Positions 6,370-13,226 of a stretch of DNA of 14,778 nucleotides are shown piece after piece. The stretch's first letter is position 1. Each line of letters begins with the position of its first letter. Source of the stretch: Candidatus Bathyarchaeota archaeon (GTDB taxonomy: Archaea; Thermoproteota; Bathyarchaeia; Bathyarchaeales; Bathyarchaeaceae); the NCBI GenBank assembly GCA_020356305.1, contig CP070636.1:60671-75448 (forward strand). Direction: 5' to 3'. The notes under the pieces were generated by a model. It was not told the DNA's origin, did no database searches, and saw only the letters and a program-made list of their open reading frames with translations. The position numbers and the translations under genes were made by a program.

Positions 6370-7152
6370 ATGAAAATCTTTGATAAGATTCTAAAGGCAT
6401 TCACAATTCTTATCCTCATTTTCATGTACTTGCCGATAGTTACCATGATCGGATTCTCCTTCAATTCATCGAAGTCTCTAGGAAGATTCACTGGTTTTTC
6501 CTTAAGATGGTATTACCAACTGTTTGAGAACAGAGTTATATGGACAGCTTTCTACAATTCCCTCACCGCAGCAGCTGTTGTTACAATAATTTCAGTCGTG
6601 CTCGCCCTGCTGATAGCTAACGCTGTAGTCAGATACGAGTACAGGGGAGGGTCCCTGATTGACGCGTTCATTTATATTCCGATAGTCATTCCTGAGATTA
6701 CCGAGTCTCTATCACTTCTGATTTTGTTCGGGGTAGCTGGCATTACCCGAGGTTTTTGGACTGTTGTCCTAGGCCACGCGACGTTCGGCGCCACTTTTGC
6801 CATTGTTGTACTAAGAGCTAGAATAGCAGGATTTAGAAAGTCGGTTGAGGAGGCAGCGAGGACGCTTGGGGCAAATGAGATCCAGACCTTTTTCAGAATC
6901 ACATTACCCATCTTGATGCCTGGTGTAATAGCCGCGGCTCTGTTAGCATTTACCCTCAGCTTTGATGACTTCATCAAAACACGTTTTTCAACAGGTCCAG
7001 GCTTCACAACCCTCCCATTAATTATATATTCATCGGCTAGAAGAGGAGGAGTCGCACCAGATATAAACGCATTATCTACATTTTCTTTTGGAGTATCTCT
7101 TCTATTCTCTGCCGTGCGCTTGTTTACGCTTAGACGTGGGAGGTATGAATAG
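6370..7152 (+). CDS. PotC-type ABC permease, first importer
   Basis: A 260-residue second permease subunit, partner of the preceding one. It begins with a basic tip and hydrophobic helix (about 8-30), then SFNSSKSLGRFTGFSLRWYY (30-49), a stretch typical of PotC proteins. The coupling motif EEAARTLGANEIQTFFRITLP (160-180) contacts the ATPase and is followed by LAFTLSFDDFIKT (192-204), also PotC-like. The ATG at 6370 has GGAGGT at 6353-6358. Its stop TAG (7150-7152) overlaps the GTG start of the ATPase gene by one base, so translation is coupled. Confidence 0.9.
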   Translation: MKIFDKILKAFTILILIFMYLPIVTMIGFSFNSSKSLGRFTGFSLRWYYQLFENRVIWTAFYNSLTAAAVVTIISVVLALLIANAVVRYEYRGGSLIDAFIYIPIVIPEITESLSLLILFGVAGITRGFWTVVLGHATFGATFAIVVLRARIAGFRKSVEEAARTLGANEIQTFFRITLPILMPGVIAAALLAFTLSFDDFIKTRFSTGPGFTTLPLIIYSSARRGGVAPDINALSTFSFGVSLLFSAVRLFTLRRGRYE

Positions 7153-8219
7153 TGCCTGCTGCAGTAGAGTTAATCCATGTGACTAAGCGTTTCGGAGAAG
7201 TAGTAGCAAATGATGACATCTCGTTTACAGTGGGAAAGAATGAGTTCTTCTCGCTCCTTGGGCCTAGTGGATGTGGGAAAACAACAACACTGAGGTGCAT
7301 AGCGGGACTGGAAGAGCCTGATAGCGGAATCATCAAACTATCGGGGGAAGTAGTGACCGATGTTCCAACTCACAAGAGAAATGTTGGATTGGTATTTCAA
7401 GACCTAGCTTTGTTCCCACACATGAATGTATTTGATAACATAGCATTTGGACTGAAAATGAAAAACGTCGATGAGAAGGAAATTGAGGAGAGAGTAAAAG
7501 AGAGCCTAGAGCTAGTTGGATTGAAAGGACTTGAAAAGAGAAGAATTCATCAATTGAGCGGAGGTCAAAGGCAAAGGGTCGCATTGTGTAGATCATTAAT
7601 ACCGGAACCTGACGTATTGCTCCTAGATGAACCGTTGGGAGCCCTTGATTTGAAAATCAGAAGACGAATGACGGTGGAACTTAGAAGAATACAGAAGGAA
7701 GTGAAAAAAACATTCATTTATGTAACTCACGATCAAACAGAAGCCATTGTCATGTCAGATAGGATAGCCGTTATGCGTACGGGAAAAATCAAACAGATAG
7801 GAGAATCCAGAGAGATTTACTCGCATCCCAAGGATCCCTTTATAGCTTCCTTCATAGGCGAGGCCGTGAACATAATAAGAGGAAAGTGTAAGCTTGGAGT
7901 GTTCGTTGGAAAGAAGTTGGAAAAACCAGTAAAAGTCGAGGCGAGAAAAGAGCTGTTGAACATCCCTGCAGTTCTTTCCATCAGACCAGAAAGAATTAGA
8001 ATGGCCAAAAATCTAAAAAATCTAGACAATATACTTGACGCTAAGATAAGCTCAGCTCTTTTCAAAGGAATGTATCACGAGTATGAGGCCGAGATAGGAA
8101 AAGATTTAATCATTAAGGTTTTTGTCCCCTACGTAGGTCCAAGTACTACTTTTAAAGTGAATGATACTGTTCAAATAGGTTGGAATAAAGAAGACACCGT
8201 AATAATTCCTACAAGCTGA
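7152..8219 (+). CDS. PotA-type ABC ATPase, first importer
   Basis: A 355-residue ATPase that powers the importer from the cytoplasmic face. All nucleotide-binding motifs are intact: Walker A GPSGCGKTT (37-45), Q-loop VFQDLALFPHM (81-91), signature LSGGQRQR (135-142), Walker B VLLLDEP (155-161) and switch VTHD (191-194). A C-terminal TOBE-type regulatory region (about 235-355) contains SIRPERIRM and GWNKEDTVII near its end. The start is GTG at 7152, overlapping the previous stop by one base, with GGGAGGT at 7138-7144 in front. It is closely paralogous along its whole length to the ATPase at 10368. The gene ends the operon, and a T-rich tract follows at 8241-8251. Confidence 0.93.
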   Translation: MPAAVELIHVTKRFGEVVANDDISFTVGKNEFFSLLGPSGCGKTTTLRCIAGLEEPDSGIIKLSGEVVTDVPTHKRNVGLVFQDLALFPHMNVFDNIAFGLKMKNVDEKEIEERVKESLELVGLKGLEKRRIHQLSGGQRQRVALCRSLIPEPDVLLLDEPLGALDLKIRRRMTVELRRIQKEVKKTFIYVTHDQTEAIVMSDRIAVMRTGKIKQIGESREIYSHPKDPFIASFIGEAVNIIRGKCKLGVFVGKKLEKPVKVEARKELLNIPAVLSIRPERIRMAKNLKNLDNILDAKISSALFKGMYHEYEAEIGKDLIIKVFVPYVGPSTTFKVNDTVQIGWNKEDTVIIPTS

Positions 8220-8494
8220 TGAAAAGAGCGCAAACTTGACTTATCTTTTCTGCCTTACAAACTGCAAACGTAGTTACGGGGAACGCTTAACGATCCATCT
8301 GAGAATTACCAGCTCTTCCTCGCCCATCTGGATTACCGAATTTACATTCACTCAGAATGAACAATTGAACTGTTGAGGCATCCTCGAATTTTGCGAGTGC
8401 CGCCTTTCTCGCCATGCTACAACAGAACTAAGGTTATCATTGGGCCATCTTGGAAGAGTGTGCGTGCGCTACTGTCTAGGAGAGGAGGAGAGTG
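8220..8494. other. Intergenic region between convergent genes
   Basis: This 275-base region separates the end of the first importer operon from the end of the minus-strand aldehyde dehydrogenase. A pyrimidine-rich TTATCTTTTCT (8241-8251) may end the plus-strand transcript. A purine tract at about 8474-8492 (pyrimidine-rich on the minus strand) lies directly after the dehydrogenase stop and may end the opposite one. I see no convincing gene; a 42-codon minus-strand frame is discussed under rejected items. Confidence 0.4.
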
Positions 8495-9946
8495 CTAAAA
8501 CTCGCTCCTTCCAATGTTGAAGACTAGTGTTTTCACGTCGGTAAAGGACTCAAAGTTCCATTTGCCAGCAACGCGGCCGAAACCTGTTTTTCTAAATCCT
8601 CCCCAAGGGTTGTTGTAATCCCAATAGTAGGCTGACTCGTTTACGCATACTTGGCCAGCGTGGAGTCTTCGGCAGGCTTCCAACGCGGTTCTGAAGTTTT
8701 TGGTGTGAATTGCCATGCTGAGACCATACCTTGGGGCGTTAGCTAGTTCAATAGCTTCGTCTAACGTTTTGAAAGTAATTATCGGCGCTACAGGACCAAA
8801 CGTTTCCACTTTGTTGAACAAGGCATCTTTGGAAACATCGTCAACGACCGTTGGGGGGTAGTAGAGTTTTGTCGGGAATCCTTGGGCTCTGGCTCCTCCT
8901 GCCAGAACTGAGGCTCCTTTAGTGATCGCATCTTCAACGTGTCTCTCCACTTTTTGAATAACTGGCTCGTTGTTTAAAGGTCCCATGTCGGTAGTGTCTT
9001 TCAAAGGATCACCCAGCTTCATCTGCTTGACTTTTGGCACCAAAGCTTTGACGAGTTTATCATGGATGCCTTCCTGAACAAGAATTCGTTCGTTGGCGCA
9101 GCAGCATTGTCCACCCGTTGTGTAGCATCCGTAGATAATGTCTTCTATGGCTTTTTCAACATTAGCGTCATTCATGAGAATTAAGGGTCCCAAGCTTCCG
9201 AGTTCCAATACTATCTTTTTGAGTCCAGCTCTCTTGGTTATGTCCTCACCAGTTGTTGTTTCACCTGTAAAGCAGATGCCGTCAACCATCGGGTTTTCCA
9301 CCAGAGCTCTTCCCACAACGTCTCCAGGTCCCGTTACCATGTTGATAAAGCCGCGTGGCATTCCAGCCTTGACGACGCACTCCATAAAATGCACAGCACT
9401 AAGTGGCGTGTAGCTAGCGGGTTTCCACACAACCGAGTTTCCAGCGAGGAAAGCCTGTACCACGAATTCCGCTGGCATAATCATAGGAAAGTTCCATGGC
9501 GTGATTACGCCCACCGTTCCTAAGGGGTCGCGGACAATAATGTACATCATATCGGGTTTGCTGTACGCATTTAACACTGGAGTTTCAATTCTCTTCAGAT
9601 CTTCAGCATTCCACAGAAGATTTGGGGCAACGTCCCCGACCTCTATGAGCGATTCTTTCAGTGGTTTGCCATGTTCCATAGTAAGGTCTACCGCATAGCG
9701 ATCCACGTTTGGCTTCACAATTTCGGTCACCTTGTAGGCCAGTTCGATTCGCTCTTTTATGGGCATCCTTCGAATTTTCTCTTGGGCTTCCACCGCCACA
9801 TCCACAGCCTTTTTCACATCTTCCCTTCCGCCCTTTGGCACCTGAGCCAGCGTTTCACCGGTCACAGGACTTACAACGGAGAAGGTTTCGCCGCTTTCAG
9901 CTTCAACCCATTCTCCATCAATATACATTTTCAACTTGTCGACCAT
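8495..9946 (-). CDS. NAD(P)-dependent aldehyde dehydrogenase
   Basis: A 483-residue cytoplasmic enzyme of the aldehyde dehydrogenase superfamily, of normal length, oxidising an aldehyde to a carboxylate. Key parts are PWNF (150-153) with the oxyanion-hole Asn152, cofactor-contacting Lys175 in WKPAS, the FTGETTTG turn (226-233), general base Glu248 in LELGSLGP, nucleophile Cys282 in GGQCCCANER, and ETFGP (381-385). LELGS instead of the usual LELGG is a mild deviation; the triple Cys is also found in other family members such as ALDH2. The start ATG has GGTGAG seven bases upstream on its strand. It stands alone, facing away from the second importer, between two polyamine-type transport operons. 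This suggests an amine-derived aldehyde such as aminobutyraldehyde or succinate semialdehyde, but sequence alone does not fix the substrate. Confidence 0.92.
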   Translation of the reverse strand: MVDKLKMYIDGEWVEAESGETFSVVSPVTGETLAQVPKGGREDVKKAVDVAVEAQEKIRRMPIKERIELAYKVTEIVKPNVDRYAVDLTMEHGKPLKESLIEVGDVAPNLLWNAEDLKRIETPVLNAYSKPDMMYIIVRDPLGTVGVITPWNFPMIMPAEFVVQAFLAGNSVVWKPASYTPLSAVHFMECVVKAGMPRGFINMVTGPGDVVGRALVENPMVDGICFTGETTTGEDITKRAGLKKIVLELGSLGPLILMNDANVEKAIEDIIYGCYTTGGQCCCANERILVQEGIHDKLVKALVPKVKQMKLGDPLKDTTDMGPLNNEPVIQKVERHVEDAITKGASVLAGGARAQGFPTKLYYPPTVVDDVSKDALFNKVETFGPVAPIITFKTLDEAIELANAPRYGLSMAIHTKNFRTALEACRRLHAGQVCVNESAYYWDYNNPWGGFRKTGFGRVAGKWNFESFTDVKTLVFNIGRSEF

Positions 9947-9984
9947 AGATACTCACCATTCGTTAACTCAATTTTTGCTTGCGC

Positions 9985-9994
9985 AATTTTTAAG
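9985..9994 (-). promoter_or_regulatory. TATA-like box of the aldehyde dehydrogenase gene
   Basis: On the minus strand this reads CTTAAAAATT, centred about 43 bases before the ATG. Transcription would start near 9964, leaving a leader of about 18 bases with the GGTGAG ribosome site. The dyad TTGCTTGCGCAA (9976-9987) overlaps its downstream edge. Confidence 0.5.
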
Positions 9995-10053
9995 CCTTTC
10001 CACGTAGGTGCGAATTTAAGTATTTTGATCATAACTATAGCGCGCTTGTACGT

Positions 10054-10228
10054 GTGGTGGATTCTAGGGTGATGGCAGACGCAGAGCAGTGGTCGGGTTG
10101 TGGTCGCTGCACACTGAAATGTCCAACTAACGCTTTCCCGCCAGTTCAAGTCAGAGGCGCATAACATATCAAAAGACAAATTTATGGAGTTCTTACCGAA
10201 TCTAGATGATGATCCTATCATTAAATAA
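10054..10228 (+). pseudogene. Broken ferredoxin-like [4Fe-4S] protein gene
   Basis: The gap before the second importer contains a recognisable iron-sulfur motif. One frame (GTG 10054, or ATG 10072, to TAA 10162-10164) encodes EQWSGCGRCTLKCPTNAF, which matches the ferredoxin pattern C-x2-C-x2-C-x3-CP except that the first cysteine is Trp (TGG at 10090-10092, one base from a Cys codon). After PP (10138-10143) the frame ends quickly in an unlikely tail. The +1 frame from about 10142 reads QFKSEAHNISKDKFMEFLPN and ends DDDPIIK at TAA 10226-10228, a far more protein-like C-terminus. So one substitution and one frameshift separate this from an intact small ferredoxin-type protein. It may be a true pseudogene or a sequencing error. 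Its possible role as electron acceptor for a nearby oxidoreductase is speculation. Confidence 0.5.
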
Positions 10229-10319
10229 GAAATGTAATACCACTGTGCTAAAACCCTGAAAGTAACTACTCTTGCCGAATTAGAATAGTATTTCTTATCT
10301 ATACCATGAAATCGCTACG

Positions 10320-10328
10320 TTTATTTAT
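10320..10328 (+). promoter_or_regulatory. TATA-like box of the second importer operon
   Basis: TTTATTTAT lies about 26 bases before position 10350, the expected transcription start, giving a leader of roughly 18 bases before the ATG at 10368. The rest of the gap between the broken ferredoxin gene and this box shows nothing I can name. Confidence 0.45.
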
Positions 10329-10367
10329 CCTAAATTGTGATACTCAAAATTAGTGAGTTGCCTCACC

Positions 10368-11426
10368 ATGAAAATAGATGTGGAGCTGAAAAACGTAACC
10401 AAGAAATTTGGAGACGTTATTGCTGTTGACGACGTTTCCTTCTGGGTAGGAAAGGGTGAATTCTTTTCACTCTTGGGACCTTCAGGATGCGGAAAAACTA
10501 CTACGCTGAGAATGATCGGGGGCTTCGAGAAACCAACTGAAGGCGAAGTGTATATTGGAGGAGAACTGATGACGGAGGTGCCTGCTTTCAGGAGGCCCAC
10601 CAATCTCGTATTTCAACACTTAGCCTTATTCCCTCACTTGAATGTTTATGATAACATAGCATTTGGCTTGAAAATAAAGAAGACATCTAAAAATGAGATT
10701 CAAAAAAAGGTTGAGCAAATGCTGAATCTCGTAAGACTTCCTGGATATGAAAAAAGGAAGATCAAACAATTGAGTGGCGGTGAGCAGCAGAGAATAGCTA
10801 TTGTAAGAGCCTTAGTAAATGAGCCTACAGTACTGCTTTTGGACGAGCCCCTGGGTCCTTTAGACTTAAAACTCAGGGAGGAAATGGTTGTTGAGCTGAA
10901 GCGAATTCAGCGTGAGGTCGGCACCACATTCATCTATGTGACTCATGATCAAGGAGAAGCCCTTACGATGTCTGACAGAATAGCGGTCATGAGAAGCGGG
11001 AAAACCTTGCAGATTGGAACACCAATGGAGATTTATGAAAGACCGCAATGCGATTTTGTAGCCGGGTTCATTGGAGGAAGCAACCTTTTCGAGGGAAGGT
11101 ACAATGACGGCGTGGTTGAGGTTGAAAATCTGGGAAGAATTATTGTGGAACCTAAATCGCAAGTATCTGGCAAACGCTCAGTTTTAATCTGTGCCAAGCC
11201 GGAGAAAATCTCCATCGGAAGAAAGTTGAAAGGCTTAGACAACATATTTGACGGGGAAATCAGAGAAACCTATTATCAAGGTCAAGTTACCACTTACAGA
11301 GTTTCATTGAGAAATGGCTTTGTGATTGGAATCGTAGCACTGAGCATTGGTGTCAAGGATGTCTTCAAGCGCGGAGACAAAGTAGAAGTCGGTTGGAACA
11401 AAGAGGATGTTAACATAATAACATGA
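10368..11426 (+). CDS. PotA-type ABC ATPase, second importer
   Basis: A 352-residue ATPase opening the second importer operon. Motifs are Walker A GPSGCGKTT (37-45), Q-loop VFQHLALFPHL (81-91), signature LSGGEQQR (135-142), Walker B VLLLDEP (155-161), switch VTHD (191-194) and a C-terminal TOBE-type region ending in GWNKEDVNII. Motif positions coincide residue for residue with the ATPase at 7152, showing recent common ancestry of the two systems. The ATG at 10368 is chosen because the protein then starts MKIDVELKNV, in line with its paralogue. A GTG at 10353, five codons upstream and close to the predicted transcription start, is possible. There is no clear Shine-Dalgarno; a GTGAG/CTCAC inverted repeat lies immediately in front of the ATG. 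Confidence 0.92.
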   Translation: MKIDVELKNVTKKFGDVIAVDDVSFWVGKGEFFSLLGPSGCGKTTTLRMIGGFEKPTEGEVYIGGELMTEVPAFRRPTNLVFQHLALFPHLNVYDNIAFGLKIKKTSKNEIQKKVEQMLNLVRLPGYEKRKIKQLSGGEQQRIAIVRALVNEPTVLLLDEPLGPLDLKLREEMVVELKRIQREVGTTFIYVTHDQGEALTMSDRIAVMRSGKTLQIGTPMEIYERPQCDFVAGFIGGSNLFEGRYNDGVVEVENLGRIIVEPKSQVSGKRSVLICAKPEKISIGRKLKGLDNIFDGEIRETYYQGQVTTYRVSLRNGFVIGIVALSIGVKDVFKRGDKVEVGWNKEDVNIIT

Positions 11427-11446
11427 ACCAGTGAGGAAAAATAGAA

Positions 11447-12349
11447 TTGAAAGACGATCCCACATTCATGGAGCAGGTGCTGAACTTTTTCAGAGGAGAA
11501 AAGAAAAGCGTCTTGCTCAATTTGTCTCCTTCGTTGCTGTGGTATGGGATCTTTCTCGCAGCACCATTAGTTGTGGTAGTGATGCTCAGCTTCTGGCAGA
11601 TGGAGGATGTCATTCTAATTCCGACGTTCACTCTGGAACACTATTATACATTCTTCACACGACCAGTGTACATCCGGGTCCTACTCAGATCGCTAGGAAT
11701 TGCCACCGCTGTCACAGCGGGGGCCATAGCTCTAGGCTATCCAGCCGCCTATTACTTATCATTCAAAACAAAAATCCCAAAATATACGCTGTTAATCGTT
11801 CTTATGGGACCCTACTTAGCAAGCTACCTCATAATAATATTTTCTTTGAAGTTTATAATTCTCGGTTACGGTGGCTTAGTAAACACGATACTTATGGATT
11901 TAGGATTAATTGCAGAGCCAATAGCTTGGTTCGTGAACAATCAGTACGCGGTAATCTTCACCTTGGTTCAAGCCTGGACCCCATGGATAATTCTCCCGAT
12001 GTTTGCATCTCTTGAAAAAATTGACAAAGCGCTGCTGGAGGCCGCTGCGGACCTAGGAGCATCTCCGATGCTGGCCTTTCGGAAGGTCACCCTGCCACTG
12101 AGCATGCCAGGTATTCTTGTAGCTGTTCTCTTCGTGTTCATTCCCAGCGTAGGAGAGTTCCTAACCGCTGACCTGATGGGAGGGACGAGTGGATTTATGG
12201 TTGGCAACATTATTCAAAAGCTATTCGAGAGAGGATTACACTGGCCTCGAGGCTCAGCGATAACGATTATGATGATGATAGTCACACTGACGATAATTCT
12301 CATATTACTCACCAAGGTGAGTTTGGAGCAAATCATGGAGAGTCTATAG
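11447..12349 (+). CDS. PotB-type ABC permease, second importer
   Basis: A 300-residue permease with about six membrane helices (first at roughly 28-48). The coupling motif LLEAAADLGASPMLAFRKVTLP (196-217) is followed by LSMPGILVAVLFVFIPSVGEF (218-238) and ADLMGG (241-246), matching the PotB signature of the first importer's permease. The start is TTG at 11447 with GTGAGG at 11431-11436 ten bases ahead; an ATG at residue 8 (11468) has no ribosome site. It lies 20 bases after the ATPase gene, and the PotC-type gene starts two bases after its stop. Confidence 0.88.
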   Translation: MKDDPTFMEQVLNFFRGEKKSVLLNLSPSLLWYGIFLAAPLVVVVMLSFWQMEDVILIPTFTLEHYYTFFTRPVYIRVLLRSLGIATAVTAGAIALGYPAAYYLSFKTKIPKYTLLIVLMGPYLASYLIIIFSLKFIILGYGGLVNTILMDLGLIAEPIAWFVNNQYAVIFTLVQAWTPWIILPMFASLEKIDKALLEAAADLGASPMLAFRKVTLPLSMPGILVAVLFVFIPSVGEFLTADLMGGTSGFMVGNIIQKLFERGLHWPRGSAITIMMMIVTLTIILILLTKVSLEQIMESL

Positions 12350-12351
12350 AT

Positions 12352-13140
12352 ATGGCGCTGAAAGGAGTCAGAGACAAGATCTTCTCGACCTACTTTGTTC
12401 TGTTTATGATCTTCACATATACGCCTCTCATTGCTCTAATGGTATTCTCCTTCAACAACTCGACCACCCTGGGTCTACCGTTTAAAGGTTTCACATTAAG
12501 ATGGTATCAGCAATTCTTTGCCTCTTCATCAGCGCTCAATGCGATCAAAAACAGCTTCATACTCGCTTCAGGAACAGCGATCCTGGCTACTCTAGGCGGC
12601 TTAACGGCAGCCTTTGCGTTGGTACGCCACAGATTCATCGGGAGAACCATATTTCAATGGTTCATGTTGCTTCCGATGGTTCTTCCCTATCTAATCATCG
12701 GAATAGCATTACTTATGTTCTTTTCCCGCGTCAACATCAAACTTTCTCTAGGCACGGTTATGATTGGACATACGCTCGTGGCGCTCCCCTTCACAACTCT
12801 GATCATGGTTGCCAGACTAATAGGTTTTGACCGCTCATTGGAAGAGGCTGCCATGGACCTAGGAGCAGACGAACTAACAACGTTCAGAAAAATCACTCTT
12901 CCCTTGATCATGCCCGGAATTGTTGCCGCAGCATTTTTGGCGTTCACTACCTCATTTGAGGATGCTAGCATAGCATTCTTCCTACTAGGCACTGAACAGA
13001 ACATTCCCATATTCATCTACGGTCAACTGAGATACCCTAAACAGTTACCCATGCTCACAGCTATGTCAGTCGCAACGCTAAGCATTGCGCTTGTTCTCGC
13101 TCTCCTATCGTGGATAATCGAAAAAATTGAGACGCGTTAG
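12352..13140 (+). CDS. PotC-type ABC permease, second importer
   Basis: A 262-residue permease, partner of the preceding one. It shows a first helix at roughly 12-33, then SFNNSTTLGLPFKGFTLRWYQ (33-53) as in PotC proteins, and the coupling motif EEAAMDLGADELTTFRKITLP (164-184) followed by LAFTTSFEDASIAFF (196-210). The first importer's PotC-type protein has the corresponding FTLSFDDF, so the paralogues differ near the end of a membrane helix that may line the pathway. The ATG follows the previous stop by two bases, indicating one transcript. Confidence 0.9.
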   Translation: MALKGVRDKIFSTYFVLFMIFTYTPLIALMVFSFNNSTTLGLPFKGFTLRWYQQFFASSSALNAIKNSFILASGTAILATLGGLTAAFALVRHRFIGRTIFQWFMLLPMVLPYLIIGIALLMFFSRVNIKLSLGTVMIGHTLVALPFTTLIMVARLIGFDRSLEEAAMDLGADELTTFRKITLPLIMPGIVAAAFLAFTTSFEDASIAFFLLGTEQNIPIFIYGQLRYPKQLPMLTAMSVATLSIALVLALLSWIIEKIETR

Positions 13141-13179
13141 TGCAAACAACCGAAGAATATACTTGCACGCGCAAAAAGA

Positions 13180-13187
13180 CATATATG
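13180..13187 (+). promoter_or_regulatory. TATA-like box of the second binding-protein gene
   Basis: CATATATG, preceded by GCAAAAAGA that fits a purine-rich TFB recognition element, lies in the 86-base gap after the last permease. Transcription would start near 13210. It would allow the binding protein to be made in excess over the membrane parts. The dyad TTGCACGCGCAA (13163-13174) overlaps the upstream recognition element. Confidence 0.5.
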
Positions 13188-13226
13188 TGACCTCTAACAA
13201 AAGGAGCGAACCGATGAGGGAAAGAC

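Noticed and set aside
8287..8415. 42-codon minus-strand frame starting MARKAALAKFEDAST between the first importer and the dehydrogenase
   Set aside because: No ribosome site, no recognised family, and a length easily reached by chance. It could be revisited if homologues exist.
9671..10072. 133-codon plus-strand frame opposite the dehydrogenase start
   Set aside because: It is mostly antisense to a well-supported gene with all catalytic motifs, and its His/Phe-rich product is typical of antisense reading.
11431..12015. 194-codon plus-strand frame overlapping the second PotB-type permease
   Set aside because: It is out of frame within a clear permease gene, and its product is rich in His, Ser and Arg without domain features, so it is a shadow.
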